From NCBI GenBank assembly GCA_016181305.1, contig JACOZN010000011.1:1-44490 (forward strand): a stretch of 44,490 nt of DNA, given 5' to 3'. Each line of letters opens with the position of its first letter. The first letter of the stretch is position 1. Of the stretch, positions 26,477 to 35,352 are shown in pieces. The notes beneath the pieces are model-generated. The model saw nothing but the letters and a program-made list of their open reading frames with translations. It had not been told where the DNA came from and did no database searches. This DNA comes from Candidatus Woesearchaeota archaeon. GTDB taxonomy: Archaea; Nanobdellota; Nanobdellia; Woesearchaeales; GW2011-AR4. The position numbers and the translations under genes are program-made.

Positions 26477-28306
26477 TTACTCTACGACAACCGACTTAGC
26501 CAGGTTCCTCGGCTTGTCAATGTCCCTTCCAAGCTTGTCAGCAATGTGGTAAGCAAGCAGCTGCAGCGGAATCACCGCAAGCATCGAGCTTAATGTATAA
26601 AGAGTTTTTGGAATAAATATGGTATGGCCTGCCTTTTTTGGGATTTCACTGTCGCCTTCTGTTGCAATCGCAATCACGATGCCTCCTCTCGCCTTCACTT
26701 CTTCAATATTGCCCAAAATCTTGCTGTGGGTGTAAATATCATGGGGCGCTATGAAAACGACAGGCATATTCTCGTCAATCAGCGCAATCGGCCCGTGCTT
26801 CATCTCAGCAGCAGGATAGCCTTCTGCGTGCATGTAGCTGACCTCCTTTAATTTCAAGGCGCCTTCAAGGGCAATCGGGAAATTAACGCCCCTGCCAAGA
26901 TAAAGGGAGTTTGTTTTCTTGTGGTAAAGCTCAGCGCAGTTCATAATCTCCATGTCTTCGTTAAGGACAGATGCCATCTGCAATGGGATTTTTCTTATTC
27001 CGTCAATCATGTCCTTTATCTGCCTGTCGTTTAACGTTTTTCTGGCTTTTGAAAACAGTATTGTAAGGAGGTACAAGACAGCAAGCTGTGTCGTGAAGGC
27101 TTTTGTCGATGCAACCCCGATTTCAGGGCCTGCCATTGTATAAACAGCGCCGTCAGCAGCCCTTGTTATGGAGCTTCCCCTTACGTTGCATATTGCAATT
27201 GTCTTGACTCCAAGCTTTTTTGCCTCTTTTAATGCAGCGACTGTGTCTGCTGTTTCGCCGCTCTGGCTTATTGCTATAACCAAAGTATTCTTTTTTATAA
27301 TTGGGTTCCTGTACCTAAACTCTGACGCGTACTCAACCTCTGTTGTTATTTTTGCAAGCTCCTCGAACATGAACTTGCCCACCAAGGCAGCATGCCATGA
27401 AGTGCCGCAGCCGATTATCTTTACATCTTCAATCTCCAGAATTTCTTTATCGCTTAGGTTAATCTCTTCTTCAAAAATAACATTGCCGTTTTTCAGCCTT
27501 CCGTTAAGGGTTTCTGTTATTGCCCTCGGCTGCTCATAAATTTCTTTCAGCATGAAATGCTTGTAGCCTCCCTTTTCAGCGTCTTCCCTGCTCCAGTTTA
27601 TTCTGCTGACTTTGAAATTCTTTTTGGCTCCTTCCAGGTCCGAAATTGCTATGCTGCCTTTGCCGAGCACGGCAGTTTCCCTGTCATGCAGATAAACAAA
27701 GCTGTTTGTGTATTCGAGCAATGCAGGAATGTCAGAAGCAATAAACATTCCATTGCTTCCTTTTCCTATGATGAGCGGGCTTTCGTTCCTTGCAGCAACC
27801 AGCTTGTCGGGCTCGTCAGCGCAGATAACCCCCAAAGCATAGGAGCCATTGACTTCCTTAAGCGCATTCCTGACAGCTTCTTCAAAGCCGGAATTCTTCA
27901 TATACTCCTCAATCAGATGCGCTATAACCTCTGTGTCTGTTTCAGAGCTGAAGGCATGGTTTTTCTGCATCAGCTTTTCCTTAAGCTGGCTGTAGTTCTC
28001 TATAATGCCGTTATGGACAACTACAATCTTGTTTGAGCAGTCAGCATGCGGATGGGCATTGCTCTTTGTAACGCTGCCATGGGTTGCCCAGCGGCAATGC
28101 GCCAATCCTGCGGATCCTTTAAGCATGGACAAGTCAATCTTCTTTTCCACATCCTCTATCCTGCCAATGTCCTTTTCTATCGCAATGCCTTTGTTCACTA
28201 TGGCAAATCCCGCAGAATCATAGCCCCTGTACTCAAGGCTTTTCAGCCCTTTCAGAAGCATAGGATAAGCCTCGCCATTTCCGATATAACCGACAATTCC
28301 GCACAT
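26477..28306 (-). CDS. glmS: Glutamine--fructose-6-phosphate aminotransferase (isomerizing)
   Basis: The 609-residue enzyme starts with the catalytic Cys (MCGIVGYIGNGEA). The glutaminase domain includes HCRWATHG and ENYSQLKEKL. Two SIS domains follow (GCGTSWHAALVGK, AISQSGETADTVAALKEAK and YLGRGVNFPIALEGALKLKE), and the product ends KPRNLAKSVVVE. It makes glucosamine-6-phosphate for aminosugar synthesis and glycosylation. A hairpin (28346-28381) and TATA-like TTTTTAATATG lie upstream. Confidence 0.97.
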   Translation of the reverse strand: MCGIVGYIGNGEAYPMLLKGLKSLEYRGYDSAGFAIVNKGIAIEKDIGRIEDVEKKIDLSMLKGSAGLAHCRWATHGSVTKSNAHPHADCSNKIVVVHNGIIENYSQLKEKLMQKNHAFSSETDTEVIAHLIEEYMKNSGFEEAVRNALKEVNGSYALGVICADEPDKLVAARNESPLIIGKGSNGMFIASDIPALLEYTNSFVYLHDRETAVLGKGSIAISDLEGAKKNFKVSRINWSREDAEKGGYKHFMLKEIYEQPRAITETLNGRLKNGNVIFEEEINLSDKEILEIEDVKIIGCGTSWHAALVGKFMFEELAKITTEVEYASEFRYRNPIIKKNTLVIAISQSGETADTVAALKEAKKLGVKTIAICNVRGSSITRAADGAVYTMAGPEIGVASTKAFTTQLAVLYLLTILFSKARKTLNDRQIKDMIDGIRKIPLQMASVLNEDMEIMNCAELYHKKTNSLYLGRGVNFPIALEGALKLKEVSYMHAEGYPAAEMKHGPIALIDENMPVVFIAPHDIYTHSKILGNIEEVKARGGIVIAIATEGDSEIPKKAGHTIFIPKTLYTLSSMLAVIPLQLLAYHIADKLGRDIDKPRNLAKSVVVE

Positions 28307-28345
28307 TTAAGCTGCCTCTACAAATTCAGACTTCATATTAAAAAT

Positions 28346-28381
28346 AAGTGCGTCCCAAAAGAGGATTGAAGAGACGCACTT
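28346..28381. promoter_or_regulatory. Perfect 9-bp inverted repeat ahead of glmS
   Basis: AAGTGCGTC (28346-28354) and GACGCACTT (28373-28381) form a 9-bp stem with an 18-nt loop. On the minus strand it is followed by ATTTTTAATATG, which could be a T-rich terminator tail for the upstream minus gene or the glmS TATA region. It may be a terminator or an operator. Confidence 0.45.
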
Positions 28382-28484
28382 GGAGTGTTTATCTGATGAG
28401 GTAGCCTAGTAAACATAGCTTGTTTATAAATGTTATTAAAAGAATTATAGGAGTATTATAAAAAAAACTATAATACATATAATA

Positions 28485-29129
28485 CTATTGGTTTAATGCA
28501 GATAAATGCGGCAGTATAAGGGGGTCGTCATGTAGTATCTTCCTATGATTATTTATTGCCCTCTGCTTATAGACGAAAGAAGCTTTGGATAGGTCAACTA
28601 CCATGTCTTTATGAATCCACTCAATTCTCTCTATTGCTTCTATATAAATGCGTGGGCTTATTGATTTGTCAAGCACTTTTTTATTCAAAAGGTAAAGAAA
28701 TCCAATATATTGCCGTTTTGCTTCTTTGTCCCCCCACAAGTCACGAATCCACGAATTATTTCGCCTGCCAAATAGCATGTACCTTAAGTCCACATCTCCG
28801 GCAAATTCCGCGCCTGTAACTACATTATCCAACGACTTGGGCCTGGAAAGAAATGGTGTTTCCGATTTTAATCCTCTGGACACAAGCTTAATGCCGCCGT
28901 ATAATGTGCGCGCTACTCCATGCTCTTCCAAATCCCTGATTTTTGCCTCATAATTCAACTCTATAATTTCAGCAACCATTGGATAGGCTACCACACTTAT
29001 AATTTCAGCCCTTTCTCTCTTTGAACTGCCGTTGCTCCTGCCTCCAAGATTGATTGTAACAGTCTCTTTTGCCCAGTTTTCAGGGTTTCTCACGAGCAGT
29101 GCAATGCCGTCATAATCTATTCTTTCCAT
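28485..29129 (-). CDS. Hypothetical protein
   Basis: The ATG at 29129 (MERIDYDGIALLVRNPENW, 214 residues) is preferred over 29147. A TATA-like TTTAAAAATAG (about 29152-29162) would place transcript initiation near 29130. The protein is mixed alpha/beta, with GGRSNGSSKRERAEI and FAGDVDLRYMLFGRRNN. No motif or family is recognised. The gene is flanked by AT-rich noncoding DNA on both sides. Unknown function. Confidence 0.6.
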   Translation of the reverse strand: MERIDYDGIALLVRNPENWAKETVTINLGGRSNGSSKRERAEIISVVAYPMVAEIIELNYEAKIRDLEEHGVARTLYGGIKLVSRGLKSETPFLSRPKSLDNVVTGAEFAGDVDLRYMLFGRRNNSWIRDLWGDKEAKRQYIGFLYLLNKKVLDKSISPRIYIEAIERIEWIHKDMVVDLSKASFVYKQRAINNHRKILHDDPLILPHLSALNQ

Positions 29130-29238
29130 TTTACTTATAGGAAACAAGCGCTATTTTTAAACATTAACCATAAATCATCACAAATAATTTATAACACCAT
29201 TAAAAAACTTTTTATAGTAGTTCATCTTTTTACTTATT

Positions 29239-30150
29239 ATGTTCATAATAGACAAGCAGAAAAATGAGATTTATTCGTTGCCTGCAAAGGAGATAAGCCC
29301 TGAAGCCGCTGGCTCTGCAAGCTCTGAATTGGCGCAGAAAATACTTAATCTGCTTTCAAAAGAGGCAATGTACCCGATAGACATAGCAAAGTCGTTAAAA
29401 GTTCATGAGCAGAAAGTGTACTATCACATAAGAAACCTTGAGAAGGCGGGAATAATTAAAATTGCCAAAAAAGAGACAAAGCAAGGAGCAACGGCAAACT
29501 TCTACGCTTTGGCAGAGCCTGCTTTTGTAATCAAATTCAGGAATTTTGAGACAACAAGCAAAATAGCGCAGATAAGGAACGAGTCAGAGTTTCTTGAGCC
29601 TTTTATAAAAAACGGGCAGCTTGACGCTTTGATTATCGTCGGCTCGCCGGACCCCCACGGGCAAGACAAGGCAAGGAGCAGGGACGGCTATTACGGGATG
29701 GATCTGGCTTTGTTTCTGGGAACATTCCTGAATTATGTCCCGCAGTTCAATGTAAAGCTCGATACTGAAGTAAGAGAGGACGATTTAAGCAACAATTTAA
29801 TCCTGATTGGAGGGCCTGTTGTAAACAAGGTTGTGGAAAAAGCCAATACCAAGCTTCCGATAAGGTTTGAGAACGGCAACATAAAATCAACAATCTCAAA
29901 CGAAACATATCCACAGGATGAATGCGGCTTGATTGTCAAGGCAAAAAGCCCCTTCAGCAAGGACAAGTATGTTTTGGTGGTTGCAGGCAAGAGGTTTTCA
30001 GGGACAAGGGCTGCAATTATCGCATTTCTGAAGGACTTCAAGAAAATAACAAGCGGAAACATCCACAACTCAAGCATCAAGGCAAATGTTGTCGAGGGCA
30101 TAGACTTGGATTCTGACGGGATAATTGATGATGTTGAGTTTAGGGAATGA
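29239..30150 (+). CDS. HTH regulator fused to an S-layer-like domain
   Basis: The 303-residue protein begins with an ArsR-like winged helix: ILNLLSKEAMYPIDIAKSLK then VYYHIRNLEKAGIIK (about residues 36-80). The C-terminal region (from about 110) holds LIIVGSPDPHGQDKARSRDGYYGMD, LILIGGPVVNKV and VVAGKRFSGTRAAIIAFL. This resembles the S-layer protein C-terminal domain pattern, in which paired GG-P/N motifs occur. I infer a regulator whose sensing part derives from a surface protein. A TATA-like TTTTTATAG (about 29208-29216) lies 25-30 nt upstream. Confidence 0.7.
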   Translation: MFIIDKQKNEIYSLPAKEISPEAAGSASSELAQKILNLLSKEAMYPIDIAKSLKVHEQKVYYHIRNLEKAGIIKIAKKETKQGATANFYALAEPAFVIKFRNFETTSKIAQIRNESEFLEPFIKNGQLDALIIVGSPDPHGQDKARSRDGYYGMDLALFLGTFLNYVPQFNVKLDTEVREDDLSNNLILIGGPVVNKVVEKANTKLPIRFENGNIKSTISNETYPQDECGLIVKAKSPFSKDKYVLVVAGKRFSGTRAAIIAFLKDFKKITSGNIHNSSIKANVVEGIDLDSDGIIDDVEFRE

Positions 30151-30151
30151 G

Positions 30152-30715
30152 ATGTTCAAAAAAGAAATAAGAGTCATAGGGATTGACGACAGCCCTTTCA
30201 ACAAGTTCAAGGACAAGAAAGTAATGGTCGTAGGGGTTGTAATGAGAGGCGGCTCATGGGTTGACGGGATTCTCTCGACAAAAGCTGATGTTGACGGCAG
30301 CGACTCAACAAAAAAGCTAATTGCAATGATTAACAAGTGCAAGTTCAAGCCCCAGCTGCGGTGCATTTTTCTCAACGGAATTGCAGTCGGGGGCTTTAAT
30401 GTGATTGATGTTATTGAGTTAAACAAAAAAACAAAACTGCCTGTTGTTGTTGTAATAAGAAGGAATCCTGACATTCCGAAAATAAAACGGACATTGAAAA
30501 AAATCAATCAAAATAGAAAAATAAGTCTGATTGAAAAAGCCGGGAATGTGGTTAAAATTGGAAATGTTTACGCGCAATTAACCGGGATTGAATTTGAAGA
30601 TGCGGTAAAAATATTGAAAATTGCCTGCACAAGAAGCTTAGTTCCGGAGCCTTTGAGGCTGGCGCATCTGATTGCTTCAGGAATAGTGGCTGGCGAAAGC
30701 AGGGGAAGGGCTTAA
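30152..30715 (+). CDS. DUF99 family protein
   Basis: The ATG at 30152 (MFKKEIRVIGIDDSPFNKF, 187 residues) follows the previous stop by 1 nt. Motifs are VIGIDDSPF, VGVVMRGGSWVDGILST and LPVVVVIRRNPD, with the C-terminal VPEPLRLAHLIASGIVAGESRGRA. These match archaeal DUF99, which is structurally related to endonuclease V/RNase H-like folds. Catalytic activity is not established. It is in operon with the HTH/S-layer gene. Confidence 0.87.
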   Translation: MFKKEIRVIGIDDSPFNKFKDKKVMVVGVVMRGGSWVDGILSTKADVDGSDSTKKLIAMINKCKFKPQLRCIFLNGIAVGGFNVIDVIELNKKTKLPVVVVIRRNPDIPKIKRTLKKINQNRKISLIEKAGNVVKIGNVYAQLTGIEFEDAVKILKIACTRSLVPEPLRLAHLIASGIVAGESRGRA

Positions 30716-30805
30716 AATTTTGATTGAATATTATTTTCTGAAATTTTACAAAAGTTTATAAACAAAAAAATTTCTTTGTTTTCTGTCGATAAACTAAAAA
30801 TAAAA

Positions 30806-31891
30806 ATGGAACAGCTAAAAACTCAAAAACCAATGAAAGAAAAATTTGAAAGAAGAGACTCTTCAAAGTATGCAACAGGATTTTCCGACAACCTTGAGCC
30901 ACTGGAAGCCCTGGACTTAAGCAAGGTAAAAAATTTTGACGATATGGCAAAGGCAATGTCAAAAACTTCTTTTGGCGGAAGAGAGCTGGGGCATGCAGCA
31001 GATGTGCTTTACGAGATGGCTTCTGACAAGGATTGCTTTGTTGTCGGCACTTTCTCAGGCGCAATGACTGTTGCAAAGATGGGCTTGCTGATTTGCGACA
31101 TGATTGACAGGGGAATGATTAATGCAATTGTCAGCACAGGTGCCTTGATGACCCATGGCTTTGTTGAAAGCATTGGAATGAGGCACTTCAAGCACAATCC
31201 AAAAATGGACGACATAAAATTATATGAGAAAGGATACAACCGCGTTTATGATACTCTGGAGCTTGAAAAGAATTTAGATGACACTGAGGAAATATTCACA
31301 AAAGTTCTTGACAAGATTGACAGCAGCGAGATTCTGTGCAGCCATAAGCTTACAGGCATGCTTGGAAAATTTCTGGCTGAGAATTCAGAAGGCAGGGCAA
31401 TTTTAAAATCAGCTTATCAAAAAAAAGTTCCAGTTTACATTCCGGCATTTACGGACTCTGAGCTTGGGCTTGATTTGGGCATATACTTAAAGAGGCAATC
31501 AATAAAAGGCGAAAATCCATTCCAGTTCAACCCATTCATTGACTTGGAACATTACACGGAGCAGATTAAGAATGCAAAAAAGATTGGAATATTCACGATT
31601 GGAGGCGGAGTTCCAAGGAATTGGGCGCAGCAGGTTGGCCCTTACCTTGACATTATCGACAAAAGGATTGGGCACGGAGGCGGCTTCAAAAGATTCCATT
31701 ATGCTGTAAGAGTCTGCCCTGAGCCTGTCAACTGGGGCGGTCTGTCTGGATGCACTTATTCTGAAGGAATATCATGGGGAAAGTTTGTGCCTGAGAATGA
31801 AGGCGGAAGGTTTGCAGAAGTCATTGCAGACGCAACCATTGCATGGCCGATAATTCTGAAGGCTGTGATTGAAAGGACGGAGAAAAAATAA
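30806..31891 (+). CDS. dys: Deoxyhypusine synthase
   Basis: The ATG at 30806 (MEQLKTQKPMKEKFERRDS, 361 residues) is chosen. A TATA-like GTTTATAAAC at 30754-30762 would start transcription near 30785, which excludes the TTG at 30776. The family pattern includes FVVGTFSGAMTVAKMG, STGALMTHGF, VPVYIPAFTDSELG, TIGGGVPRNW and the active-site lysine region EGISWGKFVP. It transfers the aminobutyl group of spermidine to eIF5A, whose gene is also in this window (4001-4402). Confidence 0.93.
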   Translation: MEQLKTQKPMKEKFERRDSSKYATGFSDNLEPLEALDLSKVKNFDDMAKAMSKTSFGGRELGHAADVLYEMASDKDCFVVGTFSGAMTVAKMGLLICDMIDRGMINAIVSTGALMTHGFVESIGMRHFKHNPKMDDIKLYEKGYNRVYDTLELEKNLDDTEEIFTKVLDKIDSSEILCSHKLTGMLGKFLAENSEGRAILKSAYQKKVPVYIPAFTDSELGLDLGIYLKRQSIKGENPFQFNPFIDLEHYTEQIKNAKKIGIFTIGGGVPRNWAQQVGPYLDIIDKRIGHGGGFKRFHYAVRVCPEPVNWGGLSGCTYSEGISWGKFVPENEGGRFAEVIADATIAWPIILKAVIERTEKK

Positions 31892-31903
31892 TTTATCAAT
31901 TTT

Positions 31904-32467
31904 CTAGGCAACATTTGAAGGCAAAAATTTGTCGGGGCTTAATACTCCGAAGTAAGCAAGAGCGCCGATTAAAACAAGTACCATCAAAATCAGCGGTATG
32001 GCAAGCGCTACAATTATTGATTTCCAGGTGCTTAGCTTGTGCACATTCTTGAGAACAACGACACTAATTACAATGCTCCATAAGCTTATCGCCCATCCTA
32101 CTAAACTACCAACATAAGTCAGTTCCACAGCAGTAACAATTGAAATCCAGTTCAGCAGGTGCGCATGAGATTGTGCCCTAAAATACCCAATTAGTGTGCT
32201 TTGCCCTCCAAAAAGCTTTGCCAAGCCATGAATTATCAAAATTGCCAATGCACTGAAAACAATAGAGTACCCAAGATTAGCCAAATAATCTAAAAAACTG
32301 AAAGGAACCTGTTTTATAGAAATAGCGAGCGAGCCGAGCAAGCCAGCCACAAATATAACCAACCAGCCATTAACTGTAGAGCCGGAGTCAGAAGCTATTT
32401 CAACAGCAGCATCGCCGTCTAATTTTATTAAACGTAATCCTCTTTTAATAGAATCAAAAAATGTCAT
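31904..32467 (-). CDS. Yip1-like multispanning membrane protein
   Basis: The ATG at 32467 (MTFFDSIKRGLRLIKLDGD, 187 residues) is preferred over 32485, because a TATA-like GTATTTAAAC (about 32490-32500) lies 25 nt before it. Five hydrophobic helices follow; the segment GLAKLFGGQSTLIGYFRAQSHAHLLNWI and WSIVISVVVLKNVHKLSTWKSIIVALAI fit the archaeal Yip1 domain. Its role is unknown. Confidence 0.8.
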   Translation of the reverse strand: MTFFDSIKRGLRLIKLDGDAAVEIASDSGSTVNGWLVIFVAGLLGSLAISIKQVPFSFLDYLANLGYSIVFSALAILIIHGLAKLFGGQSTLIGYFRAQSHAHLLNWISIVTAVELTYVGSLVGWAISLWSIVISVVVLKNVHKLSTWKSIIVALAIPLILMVLVLIGALAYFGVLSPDKFLPSNVA

Positions 32468-32508
32468 TGATAACCCACTTTTCAAATTAGTTTAAATACT
32501 TTTGGTTT

Positions 32509-34263
32509 TTAACCATAATAATACTTCCCTTTTTCCTTCTGCTCCCTGTCCAATCTTGAGTCCAGCTTGTTCACTCTCGGCCTGCTTGTCTCCGGATCCC
32601 TCCTCAAGGTTATTCCAAGCTCTTTCAGAAACCTGTTCATGCCCTCTTCCATTTCAAATGGCCCATTTACACTGCCTTCAATTGCAGGCTTGCCATCAAA
32701 TACAATCAGCCTGTCGCTTATGTAGTCAACAAACAGCAAGTCATGGTCCACAATCAATGCCGAAGCCCCTTTCTGCTCGATAAAATCCTTTATTATTTTT
32801 GAAAGCACAAGTCTCTGCTCGCTGTCAAGGTAAGCGCTTGGCTCGTCCAAAAGGTACAAATCAGCATCATTTTGCAGGCAATGCGCAATCGCAACCCTTT
32901 GCAGCTCGCCGCCAGAAAGCTCGCTTAATTTATTCAGCGACAATGCCTGCAAATTCAATGGGTTTATGATTTGATTTGCATATTTGTTAAAAGCATCTTT
33001 TAAGACGTCAATAACCAATGCATCAGAAGCTTCCAAATACTGCGGCTTGTAGCTTACAGTAACTTTTTTTAAGATTTCGCCTTTGTCCTGCTTAAGCGCA
33101 TTTGCAAGGATTTTTACAAAAGTCGTCTTTCCTATGCCATTCTCACCCAGGATTCCAATCATCTCATTTTTGTGGATTGAGCCGCTATGCGCTTTCAGCG
33201 AGAAATTCCCGAGCTTTTTCTCAATATCCTTCCATGATGTAATTGCCTCTTTTGCATGCCCCTTCTTCACGGGAGGCTTCTCTGCAAACTTTATTTTGGA
33301 GTCCCTGAACCTTACATTCTCTTCCTTTATGTACCCTGACAAATAAACATTTATCCCGTTTTTCACAGGCTTTACCCCGCTCACAATGCCATATGCATTC
33401 TCATTGCCATACATGAGATGCACCATTTCTGCTATATAATCAAGAATTATCAGATCATGCTCAACAACCAAGACAGAATTATTCTCATTTATCAGGGACT
33501 TTATGAACTTGCTTACATTAATCCTCTGCTTTATGTCAAGGTAGCTTGTCGGCTCGTCAAAAATGTAAAGATTTGCATCTTTAAGCACGGTTGCCGCAAT
33601 TGCAACCCTTTGCAGCTCCCCACCCGAAATCTCAGAAATGTCATTTTGAAGTATTTCATTCAATTGAAGCTCATTCGCAATTTTTTTTAATTCGCCTTTT
33701 TCATCAACCTTTTTCATCAAGTCAATTACTTTGCCCCTTGTTGTCTTCGGTATCAGGTCAACCTGCTGGGGCTTGTAGGCAACCTTTATTTCCCCGTTTT
33801 TTATCTTTTCAAAAAACCCCTGTGCTTCTGTTCCCTTGAAAAACTCAATTAACTCATCATAACCTGTTTCATGCAGTTTCCAGTCGCCGAAATTCGGCTT
33901 TAGGACAGAAGCTAAAATCTTGATTGCAGTTGATTTTCCTATGCCATTGACGCCAAGAATTCCGGTAACCTTGCCAAAGCTTGGAGTTGGCAGCGAGTAA
34001 AGCACAAACCTGTTTTCCCCATAGCGGTGAACGGGCTTTGTCTTTAATTCCTCGGGAAGGTTTATGATTTTTATAGCATTTGGAGCGGCTTTCGGGCATA
34101 TCCCGCATCCTGTGCACAAATGCTCGTCTATCGAAAGCTTTCCATCTGCCTCTATCTTGATGCACTCCTTTCCTGTCCTGTTGACAGGGCAGATGCCTTG
34201 TATGCAGAGCTTCTGCTGCATCTCCTTGAGCTTTTCGTTGTCCACAATAGCTATCCGTGTCAT
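32509..34263 (-). CDS. ABCE1/RLI ribosome-recycling ATPase
   Basis: The 584-residue protein has an N-terminal ferredoxin-like region with eight Cys (LCIQGICPVNRTGKEC and CTGCGICPKAAPNAI). Two ABC domains follow: Walker A GVNGIGKST and GENGIGKTT, signatures ISGGELQRVAIA and LSGGELQRVAIA, Walker B ANLYIFDEPTSYLD and ADLYLLDEPSAYLD. It splits ribosomes after termination with aRF1. Length is typical. Its upstream region overlaps the divergent promoter of the small zinc protein. Confidence 0.97.
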   Translation of the reverse strand: MTRIAIVDNEKLKEMQQKLCIQGICPVNRTGKECIKIEADGKLSIDEHLCTGCGICPKAAPNAIKIINLPEELKTKPVHRYGENRFVLYSLPTPSFGKVTGILGVNGIGKSTAIKILASVLKPNFGDWKLHETGYDELIEFFKGTEAQGFFEKIKNGEIKVAYKPQQVDLIPKTTRGKVIDLMKKVDEKGELKKIANELQLNEILQNDISEISGGELQRVAIAATVLKDANLYIFDEPTSYLDIKQRINVSKFIKSLINENNSVLVVEHDLIILDYIAEMVHLMYGNENAYGIVSGVKPVKNGINVYLSGYIKEENVRFRDSKIKFAEKPPVKKGHAKEAITSWKDIEKKLGNFSLKAHSGSIHKNEMIGILGENGIGKTTFVKILANALKQDKGEILKKVTVSYKPQYLEASDALVIDVLKDAFNKYANQIINPLNLQALSLNKLSELSGGELQRVAIAHCLQNDADLYLLDEPSAYLDSEQRLVLSKIIKDFIEQKGASALIVDHDLLFVDYISDRLIVFDGKPAIEGSVNGPFEMEEGMNRFLKELGITLRRDPETSRPRVNKLDSRLDREQKEKGKYYYG

Positions 34264-34384
34264 TGTCGGTAAAAGTAATAGAAGTTGCTAGAAAAACTGC
34301 TTTGTCTGATGTTTTGTTAAAATACAACTCATAAACCCTTAAAAATAGGCATGGTTTTTAAATATTGTGGTATTTCTCATCAAA

Positions 34385-34543
34385 ATGAAATGCTCAATCT
34401 GCGGTAAATCAATTGACACAACGTTCTTGAACAAAATCCTAGGCACTTATGTCAAGGACAGCAAAGGCAAGATTTATCCTGTATGCTTCGAGTGCCAGAA
34501 GAAGTTTACCTCAAAAGAAGAAATTTTAAAAGCAATTAAATAA
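34385..34543 (+). CDS. Small zinc-ribbon protein
   Basis: This 52-residue protein has CSIC near the start (residues 3-6) and CFEC near 33-36 (YPVCFECQKKF), a four-Cys zinc knuckle, and a helical C-terminus. TATA-like TTTTTAAATATTG (34352-34364) lies 20-25 nt upstream. It sits just before tRNA-Thr and is the last chromosomal gene before the provirus. Function unknown. Confidence 0.75.
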   Translation: MKCSICGKSIDTTFLNKILGTYVKDSKGKIYPVCFECQKKFTSKEEILKAIK

Positions 34544-34557
34544 AGCTGTTTCTTATT

Positions 34558-34702
34558 GCCTCTGTGGCTCAATCTGGTAGAGCGGCGCTCTCGTACAACC
34601 TTTTTGCGTTCGCAAAAAGCTTGACCAAAAATTCGTGGGTCTGTTTGCCAGCCCCACTGTTGAGAGAAGCGCAGGTTGAGGGTTCAAATCCCTTCAGAGG
34701 CT
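34558..34702 (+). tRNA. tRNA-Thr(CGU) with a 71-nt anticodon-loop intron
   Basis: The acceptor GCCTCTG/CAGAGGC carries discriminator T34702. The anticodon stem GCGCT/AGCGC is followed by a canonical BHB: CTCG pairs with TGAG (34661-34664, one G-T wobble), with bulges TAC and AGA. Removal of 34596-34666 yields loop CTCGTAA, anticodon CGU at position 37/38. The T-arm GAGGG-TTCAAAT-CCCTT is intact. The 3' half of this tRNA is the likely integration site of the adjoining provirus. Confidence 0.93.
34678..34702 (+). other. Candidate attL within the tRNA-Thr 3' end
   Basis: The 25 bp from GAGGG to the discriminator match a sequence at 44371-44395 at 18 of 25 positions by eye. Archaeal elements with tyrosine recombinases often integrate in tRNA 3' ends, and the integrase is at the other end of the element. 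The identity is imperfect, so the assignment is tentative. Confidence 0.4.
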
Positions 34703-34849
34703 TTTCAATACTTCTATAAGCCGTGTCTTTAACTCCAAATGGGCTATATCAACCGTCTCTAAATCTGCGTATGTAGGGCTTTTCTGTTTGATTTTAGCCA
34801 ATAAACTCTCTTCAGTCTTATCAATCCACAATGCTTTCCTTTTTGTCAT
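34694..34849 (-). CDS. Provirus leftmost small protein
   Basis: This 51-residue frame (MTKRKALWIDKTEESLLAKI...) has a strong ribosome-binding site GAGGTG before the ATG and a TATA-like ATATATAAATATC upstream. It is K/E-rich and helical, with no family recognised. Its stop codon lies inside the tRNA-Thr acceptor, so the last six codons are read from tRNA sequence. That suits a gene disrupted or extended by integration. It is divergent from the rest of the element. Confidence 0.55.
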   Translation of the reverse strand: MTKRKALWIDKTEESLLAKIKQKSPTYADLETVDIAHLELKTRLIEVLKSL

Positions 34850-34872
34850 AAAAACACCTCTTTATGATATAA

Positions 34873-34953
34873 ATTGATAGATATTTATATATTTTTTGGT
34901 TTGTAAAAAACCCGAAAAACAAACATTTAAATATAAGTTCTATCATTTGATAG
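34873..34953. promoter_or_regulatory. Divergent promoter with TGATAG operator sites
   Basis: A perfect 14-bp palindrome CTATCATTTGATAG (34940-34953) lies just after the plus-strand TATA box TTTAAATATA (34926-34935). A half-site ATTGATAG (34873-34880) lies beside the minus-strand TATA box. This fits a repressor controlling both the leftmost gene and the main operon. Confidence 0.55.
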
Positions 34954-34970
34954 CAAAAAGGTGATTATCT

Positions 34971-35210
34971 GTGAATAATGATAGAATTGCAGTATGGTTT
35001 AACGAAGCCGACAAGCAACGTTATGACGCTTTAGGCATTGGCACAGAGCTAAAAGACAAAGTAAAGGCTCTTTTTTACGATTTTCTTGACAAATCCGAGC
35101 TAGACAAGCTCGAAAAAAAGAATTTCCTTTCGCATGAACAAGTAGAAAAATTAACTGATGAAATTGCTATAAGGCTCACTAAAAGAGCTAATAAATTTCC
35201 CAGTCCTTAA
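34971..35210 (+). CDS. Small helical provirus protein
   Basis: This 79-residue protein starts with GTG 34971 after an AAAGGTGAT site. It is predicted all-helical (KDKVKALFYDFLDKSELDKLEKKNFLSHEQVEKLTD). No family is recognised; it may be a regulator because it is first in the plus operon, directly after the operator. It ends in TTTCCCAGTCCTTAA, and a long open frame continues in the +1 phase beyond. Confidence 0.6.
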   Translation: MNNDRIAVWFNEADKQRYDALGIGTELKDKVKALFYDFLDKSELDKLEKKNFLSHEQVEKLTDEIAIRLTKRANKFPSP

Positions 35211-35352
35211 ACGGACACTCGACGACGCCAAAAAAACAATCAGGGCAGTTATTGCTCAATCGCTGATAACAGCGACGGCCAAACAAACTGACAGCAAGAA
35301 AACACTTGCTATAAAAAGAAAAAAGAGAGCAGAAAGAATTAAAGGTGTTTGC

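Noticed and set aside
28307-28381. glmS ribozyme
   Set aside because: Only a simple hairpin is present; the pseudoknotted core known from bacteria is not seen.
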